A DNA stretch of 64,000 nt from Sabellastarte sp. h YS-2021 (GCA_964017235.1 OZ024928.1:79107566-79171565), one strand, 5' to 3'. Positions 1 through 8,965 are shown, counted from the first letter of the stretch. Made by a program: numbers and translations. Notes: generated by a model not told the origin, from the letters alone.

Positions 1-2214
1 AATGGCCTCTATTCCTATGCTATCAAGCAACTAATGCCAGCCGGTGTGTATGTAAGAAGATTCCCTGAAAACCATTTTAGACCAGAGGTTAGCGAAAGGT
101 ACATAGATTCATACGTTTGGTTAGATTATCTCAGCTGTAAAGAGGGAATAAAAATTCGACATAAATTAAATAATCAAAAAGAGGTGAGAATAGGGAACTT
201 TAGGGTAGATGGTTTTTGTTATCAAAATAAAACAGTTTATGAATTTAACGGATGTTATTACCACGGTTGTAAATTTAACTGCTTTATAGTTAAAAATTTA
301 AAAAACAAAACCTGGTCAGAAAGACTGAAAAAAGTGCAACAGAGGGATAAAGCTAGAAAGAACTACATAATTTCACAGGGTTATAAATTTGTGGCTATTC
401 AGCAATGTCAATTTATCTCCAAAATAAAACCCAAATGCCTCCGATTTTATGAACATTACCTCCCTTCTTACTACAGGAAAAATAAGGGGGATTTAACACA
501 CTCAAAGATCTTAACAGATGTTAAAAATGGAAGATTGTTTGGTGCATTAGAGGTAGATATCCAGGTGGAGGAGGGGCATGAAGATTTCTTTCAAGAATAT
601 CCCCCCTTTTTTGCTACTTGTGAGGTACCAATGGAGGTAATAGGTTCACATATGCTCTCCTATTGTAACGCCAATGACATTCAATTTAAAAGTAAAAGAC
701 TTCTGATTAGTGGGCTTAAGGCTCGCAAAATTTTACTTGCCACCCCCCTTTTGCAGTGGTATCTGAAAAATAAATGTCAAGTCTCAAAAATCTATCAGAT
801 AATCGAATTTCAACCCAAACCCTCATTCACTTCATTCATAGATAAGGTGACCCATCACAGGATTCAGGGTGAATTAGAGGTGGATAAAGCAATTATAGGG
901 GACACCTTCAAATTGATAAGTAATTCCAGTTATGGTTCCTTTCTCATGAATAAAACTAAACATTCTAATGTGAGATATCTAGTGGATAAGAATAAAGTCC
1001 GAAAAATAATAAACTCTTGCATTTTTAAAGATATGCAGGATATTAATGGAGTTTTTGAGGTAGAGACCTATAAGTCTAGAATTCTGATGGATAACCCTAT
1101 ACAAATTGGTTTTTTTATTTTACAATATGCAAAGTTAAGAATGTTGGAATTTTATTATGACTGCTTACTGAAATACCTTAGACCCCAGTCATTTGAATTA
1201 ACGGAAACTGACACCGATAGTCTGTATATGGCTATAAATCAATCTGATCTAGATCTTTGTGTTAGGGGAAGACACCGACAGAAATATCATAAGGAAATTT
1301 TTGGGTCCTGTTCTGATGAGTTGAATGCACTCTGGTTTCCAAGACGCTGCTGCTCCCACCATATCACCATAGATAAGAAAATCCCAGGGATTTTTAAGAA
1401 AGAATTCTCTGGATTTCGAATGTTATCACTCTGTTCAAAATCTTATATCATAGAGGATCAGGATGGTAAACAGAAAATATCTTCTAAAGGTATTTCTAAA
1501 AAAAATTTAACTGATGCTATGGCTAAATTTACTCACACTCTAAGCACTGGAGAGACAAGTTTCTCCACCAATTTAGGATTTAGAATGAGGGATGCTAATA
1601 TGTTTACCTATTCACAAACTAAAATAGGATTCAATTATTTTTATTGTAAGAGAGAGGTGCAAGATGATGGGATCACAACCAGACCTTTAAATATAACCCT
1701 CTCACCATGGGAAAGAGAATCCCTGGTTGTATCAGAGGTACAGGATCCCCTATCTAATCTGTACTATTCTCAGATGAGAGTAGACGCCTTATCTTATCAT
1801 TCAATTGAACAAATGTTTTATCACTTTTTAGCCAAACATTACAAAAATATTACACTTTGTCATAAGATTTTGCTGGAAACAGATCCCCTTAATGTATACA
1901 ATCATCTTGACAAAACATTTATCTCAAAAAGTAGAAATGAAGAAATTAAGAAGGATATTATGCACCTATGTGTCTCTGAAAAATTTAGGCAGTGTCAAAA
2001 TTTTCGAGATCGACTAGTATCTGTTAATGGTAAGACTATTTATTATAAGCAGCCTAATTATAGTAGAGAGGATGAGGCCTATTGGGGTGTCAGTAACCCC
2101 AGTAAACTTATTTCTGTGCTTCCCCCTAATTCTCTAGCCGGAAATAACATCATGGGTGAGCTAATTATGGATTGCTGTCGAAAATTTTCTACTGAAATCT
2201 CCATTCCCAATTAG
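1..2214 (+). CDS. POLB: Polinton protein-primed DNA polymerase B, C-terminal part (5' end outside window)
   Basis: This is the replicative DNA polymerase of the element. The frame is open from base 1, so the exonuclease half lies upstream of the window. Visible in order are an endonuclease-like segment with VDG and YEFNGCYYHGC; the palm region ending in the motif ILLATPLLQWYL typical of Polinton polymerases; polymerase motif B (KLISNSSYG); a conserved stretch around QIGFFILQYAKLRMLEFYYD; and motif C (TDTDSLY), whose aspartates bind the catalytic metals. The first internal ATG is at 34, but that is not the true start. The last eight residues (STEISIPN) are encoded by the element's private repeat. 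Polymerase and protease genes converge here. Confidence 0.95.
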   Translation, partial: NGLYSYAIKQLMPAGVYVRRFPENHFRPEVSERYIDSYVWLDYLSCKEGIKIRHKLNNQKEVRIGNFRVDGFCYQNKTVYEFNGCYYHGCKFNCFIVKNLKNKTWSERLKKVQQRDKARKNYIISQGYKFVAIQQCQFISKIKPKCLRFYEHYLPSYYRKNKGDLTHSKILTDVKNGRLFGALEVDIQVEEGHEDFFQEYPPFFATCEVPMEVIGSHMLSYCNANDIQFKSKRLLISGLKARKILLATPLLQWYLKNKCQVSKIYQIIEFQPKPSFTSFIDKVTHHRIQGELEVDKAIIGDTFKLISNSSYGSFLMNKTKHSNVRYLVDKNKVRKIINSCIFKDMQDINGVFEVETYKSRILMDNPIQIGFFILQYAKLRMLEFYYDCLLKYLRPQSFELTETDTDSLYMAINQSDLDLCVRGRHRQKYHKEIFGSCSDELNALWFPRRCCSHHITIDKKIPGIFKKEFSGFRMLSLCSKSYIIEDQDGKQKISSKGISKKNLTDAMAKFTHTLSTGETSFSTNLGFRMRDANMFTYSQTKIGFNYFYCKREVQDDGITTRPLNITLSPWERESLVVSEVQDPLSNLYYSQMRVDALSYHSIEQMFYHFLAKHYKNITLCHKILLETDPLNVYNHLDKTFISKSRNEEIKKDIMHLCVSEKFRQCQNFRDRLVSVNGKTIYYKQPNYSREDEAYWGVSNPSKLISVLPPNSLAGNNIMGELIMDCCRKFSTEISIPN

Positions 2215-2440
2215 AATTAACAGGAAATTTTGAACCAGAAGGTAAGCACCCCAACGCATTGCCTCTGAATTCCTGTCACTTTTTGCTGCGACAGTACAGA
2301 CTGAGGAACTCTGTTGAAAATCTCCATTCCCAATTAAAATTAACAGGAAATTTCGAACCCGAAGGTAAGCACCGAACGCATTGACTCTGAATAGTTGTCA
2401 GCGTTTTGTGATAGTACTGACTGAGGAACTCTGTTGAGTA
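2190..2440 (-). repeat. Polinton-private repeat, two and a part copies
   Basis: Cores lie at about 2190-2250 and 2311-2372, with a third partial unit at 2410-2440; the spacing is about 121 bp. Read on the minus strand, each core has CTTCGGGTTCGAAATTTCC, then an AT-rich run (TTTTAATTGGGAATGGAG), then TTTTCAACAG. It fills the space between the convergent polymerase and protease genes. The first copy overlaps the polymerase stop codon. Other copies are at 8.2-8.5, 9.6, 12.9-13.3 and 16.2 kb. Confidence 0.85.
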
Positions 2441-2513
2441 GGACACAGATGATTCAAGTGTGCAAATATTTTTTTGAAGAAATAACAGAGAAAATATATT
2501 TTAATCTAATACC

Positions 2514-2519
2514 TTTATT
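2514..2519 (-). promoter_or_regulatory. Candidate poly(A) signal for the capsid/protease transcript
   Basis: AATAAA on the minus strand about 15 bases after the protease stop, placed to end the minus-strand structural block. Seen directly; its use is inferred. Confidence 0.5.
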
Positions 2520-2534
2520 TCTTATAGTGAATCG

Positions 2535-2984
2535 TTACTTTACAAAGTTATTATTAAAAAAACTAATGATCATCTCCTCGTTACTCTTTAGGTTTACTGA
2601 AAAATCTGATAAAATACTTTGCATGGTTCTTCCTCTGCTACTGTGATAGCTATAATACAAACAAAATAATCCACATGTATCTGTCTGATAATTTTGCACT
2701 CTCTTATTATTGTATTTGTATGATAATGCATTACTGAATAAATTATTAACTATGTCTCTCTTTGGTTGTTTTCCTGCTGAATCGAAGTGTTCCACAACCT
2801 CATTATTCACCTGATGCAATACCACCCAATGGCTTCCCTTGTCAGTGGAGTAATCCAGATTAACAATAACTAGGGAGGGAATGGGTAGTTTTTTAGGGAT
2901 AAGGTCTAGGGAATATACGCCATAGAATTGATCTCGAATTTTTTCATCCAACCTCATATACCTTGCAATTTCGTAGCTATCCAT
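2535..2984 (-). CDS. PRO: Polinton adenain-like cysteine protease (capsid maturation)
   Basis: 149 residues from the ATG at 2984, a start that overlaps the capsid gene's stop as TGATG. Catalytic-type residues of the adenovirus/Ulp1 protease fold are visible in order: His in SHWVVLH, Asp in HFDSAGK, and Gln plus Cys in QTDTCGLFC. In the family this enzyme cleaves capsid precursors. It is the last gene of a tightly packed minus-strand block after the major capsid gene, with a poly(A) signal directly behind. A GTG three bases upstream is in frame, but the ATG is the natural start. Confidence 0.93.
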   Translation of the reverse strand: MDSYEIARYMRLDEKIRDQFYGVYSLDLIPKKLPIPSLVIVNLDYSTDKGSHWVVLHQVNNEVVEHFDSAGKQPKRDIVNNLFSNALSYKYNNKRVQNYQTDTCGLFCLYYSYHSSRGRTMQSILSDFSVNLKSNEEMIISFFNNNFVK

Positions 2985-4291
2985 CACCCAACATTTACCA
3001 TTCTAGCTTGATCTATCTTTAATATTTCAGGGAATTTTGCGTAGACAATAATATTTATAGTTTCTGGAAGGGCAGTCCCAAATCTTAGACTTAGTCTCAC
3101 ATGTCCACTTCCGGAAGTTGTCATCACCTGACCAGATAGGAAACTCTGTATGTCGAATTGGTACAATGCATATCCCTTGGGATAATCTGAAAGTTGAATA
3201 ATCAGACCATTTTTTCGATCAGAATCGTTTGGTACCAGACTTAGATAAGAGGCTACATAATCTTTTTCATTGAAATTGGGTTTAAAGGGTCTATTTGGTA
3301 CAGGCTGTCCATCCACACTCAATTCCATATAATTGAGATCCATATTTTGAAAGTTAAACGGATTTTTAGTGTAATCTCCAGAATAGGCTGCATTTGAAAC
3401 TAAACCAACCACAATCTTGCTGGGAACTTTACCATGGAAGATATTATCAGTCATAAATGTGTGAGATCCTTTTGCAATACTGAAGCTTTTAATATCACTT
3501 CTCCAGAAGGGGTAGAGTGCAGGACTTGTTTTCAAAGCCTCATTATGGGCGACTAACATATCTGGATTCAAAGAGATATAACAAACTTTTAAAATAGCCT
3601 CTGTGATTTTTAACCTCAACTTTTCTTTCCCATCTCTCATTAATCTGAACTCATTGAAGGATTGAAAAAACTTCAAGGTAACCGCCACCCCATTTATTAT
3701 AGCCCTGGGTTGATCTATTCCAAAGTCTGTATAGAGTAAACCCTCCACACTAGCCGTTCCTCCACTTCTAGTTGGTCTGCCTCTCTCTGTAAAGCCTGGA
3801 TTACCCCCTGTGTAGGTGATAGCCTCCATGGCCCCTGGTTGATCTTTATGAAACAATGCTGCCTCACCCTCTGATTGAACCATGTTGTTGTTGGTTGATA
3901 GAAGAAAATCAATCATTGCCTTATACGGATAATTAGCACCCACATCTGAGGATACTACTTTTTGATTTAATGCAATATCAACCTGTCTAAAAATTGAATG
4001 GAGGGTCAAGTTTATAGGCGCCACCTGGTGAGTAGGGGTTGCAGGTTGACCAGCTGATGGTGGCTTATTATGAATAGGAACCCCCTTCTCATCTGTAATG
4101 ATGTATTTTACATGTAACCTGGTTTTAGCTAAATTGATATAATCTACTGAGGTCCCTGGGATATTAAATTCTATTACACTGCTATCTGTGATAGCGGCAA
4201 TTGGATTGAACTCCACCCAATATTCTTTCTGAATCGTCTTATCTATGGGTGGCGGCTGGAAGATGGTTAAAGGTGTTTGAATTATATCCAT
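2984..4291 (-). CDS. MCP: Polinton major capsid protein (double jelly-roll hexon)
   Basis: 435 residues, the usual size for Polinton/adintovirus hexons. Family signatures are visible: an N-terminal strand with IEFNIPG and a long variable loop, then APINLTLHSIFRQVDIALN followed by YPYKAMIDFLLS. The C-terminal half is rich in beta strands, as expected for the second jelly roll. In the family, trimers of this protein build the icosahedral shell. The start overlaps the upstream basic-protein gene by 10 bases and the stop overlaps the protease start. Recognition rests on sequence pattern; no structure comparison was run. Confidence 0.92.
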   Translation of the reverse strand: MDIIQTPLTIFQPPPIDKTIQKEYWVEFNPIAAITDSSVIEFNIPGTSVDYINLAKTRLHVKYIITDEKGVPIHNKPPSAGQPATPTHQVAPINLTLHSIFRQVDIALNQKVVSSDVGANYPYKAMIDFLLSTNNNMVQSEGEAALFHKDQPGAMEAITYTGGNPGFTERGRPTRSGGTASVEGLLYTDFGIDQPRAIINGVAVTLKFFQSFNEFRLMRDGKEKLRLKITEAILKVCYISLNPDMLVAHNEALKTSPALYPFWRSDIKSFSIAKGSHTFMTDNIFHGKVPSKIVVGLVSNAAYSGDYTKNPFNFQNMDLNYMELSVDGQPVPNRPFKPNFNEKDYVASYLSLVPNDSDRKNGLIIQLSDYPKGYALYQFDIQSFLSGQVMTTSGSGHVRLSLRFGTALPETINIIVYAKFPEILKIDQARMVNVG

Positions 4292-4686
4292 AATGAGTGA
4301 GAATTGAATTTTTTCTTCTTACTCTTTACTTTCACCCCCTTCTGGACAGATGATGATGATCTCTTAGTGCTGCTACCTTTCCTAGTTTTATTTTTATTCT
4401 TGGAAGAAATTTTTCTTGAGGATTTCTTTGTAATCTTACTCTTTCTAGTCTTCCCACCAGTTTGACCTTTGTGGGTTCCAACCATGCTATTTATACCCTT
4501 TTTCAATTTTATCTCACTCTTGGCCTGCTCCACTGCTGCCTCTGTAGGTGTAACTAATGTAACCTCCACCGGTTTGTCATTAACCCTATCTGTTTCTGAA
4601 TTTTTAGGATTTAATTCATAAAAATTTGGGTTATATGCGACTCTTCCCTCAATACATTTCTTGCAAAAGTTTAAATATTTATCCAT
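4282..4686 (-). CDS. Polinton small basic protein, virion-core-like
   Basis: 134 residues. The N-terminal half is mixed (CKKCIEGRVAYNPNFYELNP). The C-terminal half is almost all Lys, Arg, Ser and Thr (for example KTRKSKITKKSSRKISSKNK), like adenovirus core proteins that bind DNA inside the capsid. A GG-type protease cleavage context (QTGGKTRK) lies just before the basic tail, so the adjacent protease could process it. It sits between penton and hexon genes, overlapping both by 8-10 bases. The core-protein role is inferred from composition and position only. Confidence 0.7.
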   Translation of the reverse strand: MDKYLNFCKKCIEGRVAYNPNFYELNPKNSETDRVNDKPVEVTLVTPTEAAVEQAKSEIKLKKGINSMVGTHKGQTGGKTRKSKITKKSSRKISSKNKNKTRKGSSTKRSSSSVQKGVKVKSKKKKFNSHSLWI

Positions 4687-5092
4687 TTTCTTTTTTAAGG
4701 TGTAATGTGAGCTGTATCTCCCCCTTTAATGCTAGAGCATTGTTAAAGGAGCTATCTTTTATATAGATTTTGATTCGACCTAAATTCGACTGCCTCACCC
4801 CCAAATAAAACCTGTCTGGAAATAATTGGCTTCTTTTATTGTTTGGCATTAGCATTCTTAAAATTGGTTCTAAGGAATCTCTAACAAAACTATAATCACA
4901 GATATCTGAAAAAACCATGAGGGTCTCTGATATTTTTTCATTTAAAAAAATATCGCAGAGCGCCACTTTCCAATTTCCCCTCAATTCCACTCTCTCAGGA
5001 AGTTCCACAGTGAAGTTATAACCCTTGTTACCAGGATGAAACCTTAAGGAATCCTTCGAACTTAAGAAAATGTAAAAGTCTCCCTCTGTCAT
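4679..5092 (-). CDS. Polinton minor capsid protein (penton, single jelly-roll)
   Basis: 137 residues, the size of Polinton penton proteins. The family opening pattern is visible: FYIFLSSKDS, then FHPGNKGYNFTVELPERVEL, then WKVALCDI, where pentons of this group have a short strand, a Pro-Gly loop and a W-V-A-L strand. In the family it forms the fivefold vertices. A TATA box (TATAAATA) lies about 59 bases upstream of the ATG, so this gene probably opens the transcript that continues through the basic protein, hexon and protease. Confidence 0.85.
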   Translation of the reverse strand: MTEGDFYIFLSSKDSLRFHPGNKGYNFTVELPERVELRGNWKVALCDIFLNEKISETLMVFSDICDYSFVRDSLEPILRMLMPNNKRSQLFPDRFYLGVRQSNLGRIKIYIKDSSFNNALALKGEIQLTLHLKKENG

Positions 5093-5150
5093 TCTCCCTC
5101 TTTTTCATTCAATTATGAAAGCTTTAACACAAACACAGGGCAGCATTGGC

Positions 5151-5158
5151 TATTTATA
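5151..5158 (-). promoter_or_regulatory. TATA box for the structural gene block
   Basis: TATAAATA on the minus strand, 59-66 bases before the penton ATG. It overlaps the end of the integrase gene. The same spacing recurs at most other gene blocks of the element. Confidence 0.6.
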
Positions 5159-6398
5159 GTTCTTCCATAGCTGTCTCTGGTATCCAGGAATTAAATTTGC
5201 TTGGCCATCCTTTCCATTTTACCAGCATCTCTGATATCCCCTTTCTTTTCCTTTTTTTAAGAATTTTTTCTATTTTGTAGACCATATTTTCATCCAAAAA
5301 TGCTAGTTGTAATTCAGGCTCATAAAAATATGACATTATGACCTCATTTTGATAATCTTTTAGTTGATACATTGGGATATCTTGATTTAGTTTTCTATCA
5401 ATGATTGTAAAAATCTCACCAGACCATTTTTCAGCATATTCTCGATCGAAACTGTTCTTTAGATAACTTATTTTAACCCTATCACCAACCTTATACTTAA
5501 ATTTCACCCTTTTAGGGTTAGGTCTGGTCTTCTTCATGCTTTTGTCTTTCTTAATACCCTTAGTTTTGAGGCCGTATTGATAAGACCATATATCATACTG
5601 GTTTGAACTCTGAGCCTTTGTGGGGGTCATCTTAATAGATCTATGGCTGGCATTGTTGTAACTAGCCGTAAAGTTTTGTAAATTATCTACCCATCTGAAG
5701 GATTCTCTAGCTGTTAAATATTTGAATATCTTGAGTTTAATTGTTTTTATTACTCTCTCTGCGTAATTAGCTTTAGTTTCATAATAAGTAAATATCTGAT
5801 CCACCTTTGAGGTTCTCAAAAATTTGGTCACCTCTGAATTTTTATATTCACTACCTTGATCACTTCTTATTTTCTGTGGTTTCACCCCTGATTCCTCAAA
5901 AATATTAGACATGACTTGCTTCATTTCCTTTCCTGTGAGAGTATACATTGGTCTGGTATAGAGATAACGAGTAAATATATCGATAAAAACCACAAAATAG
6001 CCATAATTATCATTCGATTTTCTGTATTTCACCATATTAGCAGTATCTGTATCCCATTGATAATTTTTGGAGAAGGAAATGACCTTGGGTCTCTTGAAAT
6101 GTCTCCTGACAGGATGATGTGAAGTATAGGCCTCCTGTTTAGCTAGCCACTGTTTAATAGTTCTCCTAGAAATCTTGTATTGATCATTTTTTTTCAAAAA
6201 TTGGTACAATTTTTCAAACCCACTGAAGGAGGCGGGACTACTGGGGTTATAATATGCCTCTTTAAGCACTATCTCCAAATCAGGAGAGATTTTTATTCCA
6301 GAATTTAATCCATGCTGGTTTGCGCTCTCTGATAGACTTCCTGTCTCCTCCCCTCTGTTTTGTAGTTGATCCTCCTTGCTGTTTAACCCTTCCTCCAT
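5154..6398 (-). CDS. INT: Polinton integrase with C-terminal chromodomain
   Basis: 414 residues from the ATG at 6398. The retroviral-type DDE core is visible: Asp in WDTDTANM, Asp in IRSDQGSEYKN and Glu in NYAERVIKTIK, with spacing typical of the family. An SH3-like segment (KYKVGDRVKISY) follows. A chromodomain ends the protein (YKIEKILKKRKRKG, then VKWKGWPSKFNSWIPE), which in related integrases guides insertion to marked chromatin. It inserts the element's linear DNA into the host genome. The 5' 119 bases overlap the preceding small gene in another frame, so an upstream start is not excluded. Confidence 0.95.
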   Translation of the reverse strand: MEEGLNSKEDQLQNRGEETGSLSESANQHGLNSGIKISPDLEIVLKEAYYNPSSPASFSGFEKLYQFLKKNDQYKISRRTIKQWLAKQEAYTSHHPVRRHFKRPKVISFSKNYQWDTDTANMVKYRKSNDNYGYFVVFIDIFTRYLYTRPMYTLTGKEMKQVMSNIFEESGVKPQKIRSDQGSEYKNSEVTKFLRTSKVDQIFTYYETKANYAERVIKTIKLKIFKYLTARESFRWVDNLQNFTASYNNASHRSIKMTPTKAQSSNQYDIWSYQYGLKTKGIKKDKSMKKTRPNPKRVKFKYKVGDRVKISYLKNSFDREYAEKWSGEIFTIIDRKLNQDIPMYQLKDYQNEVIMSYFYEPELQLAFLDENMVYKIEKILKKRKRKGISEMLVKWKGWPSKFNSWIPETAMEEL

Positions 6399-6648
6399 TA
6401 GAATTATTTGGGGTTTTTTGACCGCCAGTCATTCGCTTATCTACACTACTCTCAGGCAATCCTGGTGGGGGTGACATATATAGGCTCTCATTGCTTCCAG
6501 TCTCAGCCTTGGACGATGTTACAGCATTATTCAATTGCTCAGATTCCTCATCAGCTGTATTGCTTTTATACGGGCTTTGTTTTTCAATTTCGAGATATTT
6601 TTTAAATTTCAAAAATTGTTCATGAGGTACCATTACAAATTTATTCAT
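6280..6648 (-). CDS. Polinton small protein of unknown role
   Basis: 122 residues. The N-terminus is ordered-looking (MVPHEQFLKFKKYLEIEK). The rest is low-complexity, rich in Ser, Asn, Gly and Gln, with a basic patch (GGDRKSIRERKPAWIKFWNK) at the end. I do not recognise the family. It overlaps the upstream 102-residue gene as ATGA and the integrase gene by 119 bases. Proteins of this size and composition next to the capsid block could be virion or assembly factors, but nothing in the sequence decides this. Confidence 0.6.
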   Translation of the reverse strand: MNKFVMVPHEQFLKFKKYLEIEKQSPYKSNTADEESEQLNNAVTSSKAETGSNESLYMSPPPGLPESSVDKRMTGGQKTPNNSNGGRVKQQGGSTTKQRGGDRKSIRERKPAWIKFWNKNLS

Positions 6649-6953
6649 TGTAAAATTTGGTTGATATATTTCCTTATGCTATATAATAATTCTGAAAAAA
6701 TTGTGTGATGCTTCTTCAGTAATTGAAGCCGTCCTCTAACCCTTCTTAGAAATCGTTTAATCAACCCAGAATATTTTTCAAATTTTGCCTTGATCTTTTT
6801 ACTGAGTGGCAGACGAAAAATATTGAAGAAAATCTCTGCAATGGCTTTTATTTGTGACTGATTAGCCTCTGAAAAGATATACTTGTTTAAATTTTTATTG
6901 TTATCCAATATAACCTTTATAAAATGCTTTGCTCTAAGGAGATTAGAAGACAT
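6645..6953 (-). CDS. Polinton conserved small basic protein
   Basis: 102 residues, very basic and mostly helical. The pattern AIAEIFFNIFRLPLSKK, followed by KFLRRVRGRL-type basic helix residues, matches a small protein found in many Polintons and adintoviruses, in which a leucine/isoleucine helix precedes LS-K-K and a basic stretch with a hydrophobic tail. Its biochemical function is not known to me. The stop codon overlaps the next start (ATGA), suggesting coupled translation. Two TATA boxes lie 29 to 46 bases upstream of its ATG. Confidence 0.75.
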   Translation of the reverse strand: MSSNLLRAKHFIKVILDNNKNLNKYIFSEANQSQIKAIAEIFFNIFRLPLSKKIKAKFEKYSGLIKRFLRRVRGRLQLLKKHHTIFSELLYSIRKYINQILQ

Positions 6954-6981
6954 ACTGATCAGTAGTCTTTAATCTAGCAAG

Positions 6982-6999
6982 TATTTATAGCTATTTATA
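6982..6999 (-). promoter_or_regulatory. Paired TATA boxes upstream of the integrase block
   Basis: Two TATAAATA copies on the minus strand (6982-6989 and 6992-6999). The outer one overlaps the last bases of the ATPase gene. They probably drive the 102-residue, 122-residue and integrase genes. Confidence 0.5.
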
Positions 7000-7611
7000 T
7001 ACGGTTAGGTACTCATCAGGAAAAATATGGGTACGTAACCAGGAGGTCTTATCCCTGGTAGGAGATAGATCTATCAGCAAGTAACTGAAAGATTCTGCAG
7101 TGGCGTCGTCATAGGCCAGACAGACCTTATCACACATTCCTAACTGATTTCCTAAGATTTTTATTTGATTGATATCCCTAGGATTTTTAAACAAAATAAA
7201 ATAATGAGTATTCAGGGTAATGTCTCTACTGTACTTCCCAGAATGGTAGAGATTTTGTAGTATTAAAAAGACGCTGAGATTCCTATGATGTGAATCCCTA
7301 CTAAATAAATTGGTAATGGAGGGACTATTCACTGCTGACATTTGTAAATCATCAATAATAATCAGATTATGCTTAGAGTCAGCAATTTGCTTAATTTGAG
7401 TCTCGTCAGGAAGTCCCTGAATAAATTCCAAATTTTCAATTACTTTGTTGTCAAAAGAATCCTGCCATACCCCATAAAAATAGTACACCTTCTCCACTGG
7501 AACATCAAACATAGTATTTAAATTCTCCAATAGTTTAAACACAAACTTTGTCTTTCCAGAGCCTGTAGGACCTGTAATCATTGCAGTAGTGGGTGAAAAA
7601 AATCTGAACAT
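6991..7611 (-). CDS. ATP: Polinton packaging ATPase (A32/FtsK-HerA type)
   Basis: 206 residues, normal for the family. The Walker A motif is near the N-terminus (ITGPTGSGKTKFV, residues about 12-24) and Walker B in the middle (NLIIIDDLQM). The downstream segment LSVFLILQNLYHSGKYSRDI carries the sensor Gln-Asn typical of these ATPases. The family pumps element DNA into preformed capsids. It is the most upstream gene of the minus-strand core block, with a TATA box 66-73 bases before its ATG. It is divergent from the plus-strand membrane protein genes. Confidence 0.95.
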   Translation of the reverse strand: MFRFFSPTTAMITGPTGSGKTKFVFKLLENLNTMFDVPVEKVYYFYGVWQDSFDNKVIENLEFIQGLPDETQIKQIADSKHNLIIIDDLQMSAVNSPSITNLFSRDSHHRNLSVFLILQNLYHSGKYSRDITLNTHYFILFKNPRDINQIKILGNQLGMCDKVCLAYDDATAESFSYLLIDLSPTRDKTSWLRTHIFPDEYLTVYK

Positions 7612-7676
7612 TGTTATCTCTATCTTATCTCCTGAGTCACACAGTAAACAATCAGAAAGCTGTTTAGTCTCCTCTC

Positions 7677-7684
7677 TATTTATA
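7677..7684 (-). promoter_or_regulatory. TATA box for the packaging ATPase
   Basis: TATAAATA on the minus strand, 66-73 bases before the ATPase ATG, in the 205-base gap between divergent genes. The same stretch could also serve the plus-strand membrane protein gene. Confidence 0.5.
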
Positions 7685-7816
7685 TTATTTCACTTGCCAA
7701 GATTACATTCGCCTGCTTGCCAGATACCCCAATACCTGCCAGATATCCTACACAAAGAGATTTGCATGTATTGTTCTCATGTATTGTTGCCGCATAGAGT
7801 ACATAGAAATGTCAAA

Positions 7817-8141
7817 ATGCAGACACAAATATTTATCCTCTTAACCCTTTTACTCGGATTAATAAAATCTAAAGGTTGTTTCCAGGGAATGTGTAACTGT
7901 GAGGAAGATATGGCTGTTTGTATAGATGTTGTATGGGTGAAATTTACCTATAATCCAAAAATCCGTATTTTATATTTAAAAGAGATGGAAATTCTAGATA
8001 TCCATCTAGTCTTGGAAAATTTTCCCTCTTTAAAATATTGGACAATATTGGATATAATGTACTTCAACTGTACTTGGATTAAAGAAATTCCAGTGGAAAT
8101 TATAGTAGCCACTAACATGTGCACAGACAATGTCCAGAAAG
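7817..8141 (+). CDS. Polinton membrane protein 1, exon 1 (signal peptide and ectodomain)
   Basis: Starts with a clear signal peptide (IFILLTLLLGLIKS after MQTQ) and continues as a Cys-containing ectodomain (CFQGMCNCEED, later an NCTW glycosylation site and a terminal C). The exon ends at an AG/GTGAGT donor in phase 1; a matching acceptor is at 8558/8559. Hydrophobic strand-turn patterning (IRILYLKEMEILDIHLVL) resembles a leucine-rich-repeat-like fold, but I do not recognise the family. It is related to membrane protein 2 (9061-9388) in layout and in part of its Cys pattern. Likely a surface or secreted-pathway protein made in the infected cell or virion; its role is unknown. Confidence 0.75.
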
Positions 8142-8204
8142 GTGAGTATATTATCCTATGTAATTAAAATTATAATCTATTAGTCAGAGAAAAAAGGCGT
8201 TGGG

Positions 8205-8462
8205 GTGCTTACATTCCGATTCAAAATTTCCTGTTATTTTTAATTGTGTATGGAGATTTTCAACAGGCTTCCACAGTCTGTACATTCAGAGCTTACTCTC
8301 ATTGCGTTCAAAGAGGCGCAGTAACAGCAATACCTCATTAATATGTTTATGCGGTGCTTACCTTCGGGTTCGAAATTTCCCGTTCATTTTAATTGGGAAT
8401 GGTGATTTTCAACAGACCTCCACAGTCTGTACATTCACAGCTTACTGTCATTGCGTCCACAG
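8205..8462 (+). repeat. Polinton-private repeat, two copies inside the intron of membrane protein 1
   Basis: Two sense copies (about 8205-8310 and 8352-8462) with the core CTTCGGGTTCGAAATTTCCC, the AT-rich middle and TTTTCAACAG, separated by about 143 bases, each followed by CATTAATATG. They make up most of the 417-base intron (8142-8558). Confidence 0.85.
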
Positions 8463-8558
8463 AAGTGCATAAAGCAATACCTCATTAATATGTCTATATG
8501 CTTTTCCCCTGGGTTAGACATTTCACAAATTTTTTTCTTTTTTCTTATCTTTTATTAG

Positions 8559-8896
8559 GTACAACAGAGATTCAAATATGGGGCGATATCCAGTCCTTAT
8601 TGTCATCAACAGGTCTCTGGGATTCAACTACCACTGCCCAGTATTCATCAAATAATTCTTTCCATAATAATATGCCAAAAAATAGAGATTACAGTGGGAC
8701 TCATGTCCATAGGTACTACTGGGTATTAATCTCGATCAGTACCTCAAGCATTATGGTTGCATTACTATTCGCATGGATTTTGAGAAGAAAATTATTATGC
8801 TGTAAGGTTCAAAGAAATTCGAACAATGAGACAAATGCCATGGAAATGGAGGATGTGAGGTATACTGGTGATGAGGAGACTGGGAACAACCCATAA
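8559..8896 (+). CDS. Polinton membrane protein 1, exon 2 (stalk, membrane segment, tail)
   Basis: Begins after a TTTATTAG acceptor in phase 1 and is open to a stop at 8896. It encodes a Ser/Thr/Asn-rich stalk with potential N-glycosylation, one strong membrane helix (YYWVLISISTSSIMVALLFA), a basic stop-transfer stretch with two cysteines (RRKLLCCK) and an acidic tail. This is a standard type I membrane topology. The exon split, ectodomain first and stalk plus membrane helix second, is the same as in the neighbouring paralogue. Confidence 0.75.
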
Positions 8897-8965
8897 AGGT
8901 AAGAAATTTGTTATTATTTCCTTGCGAAATAGGGATTGTGAAGTCACATTACATGGAAACGTACT

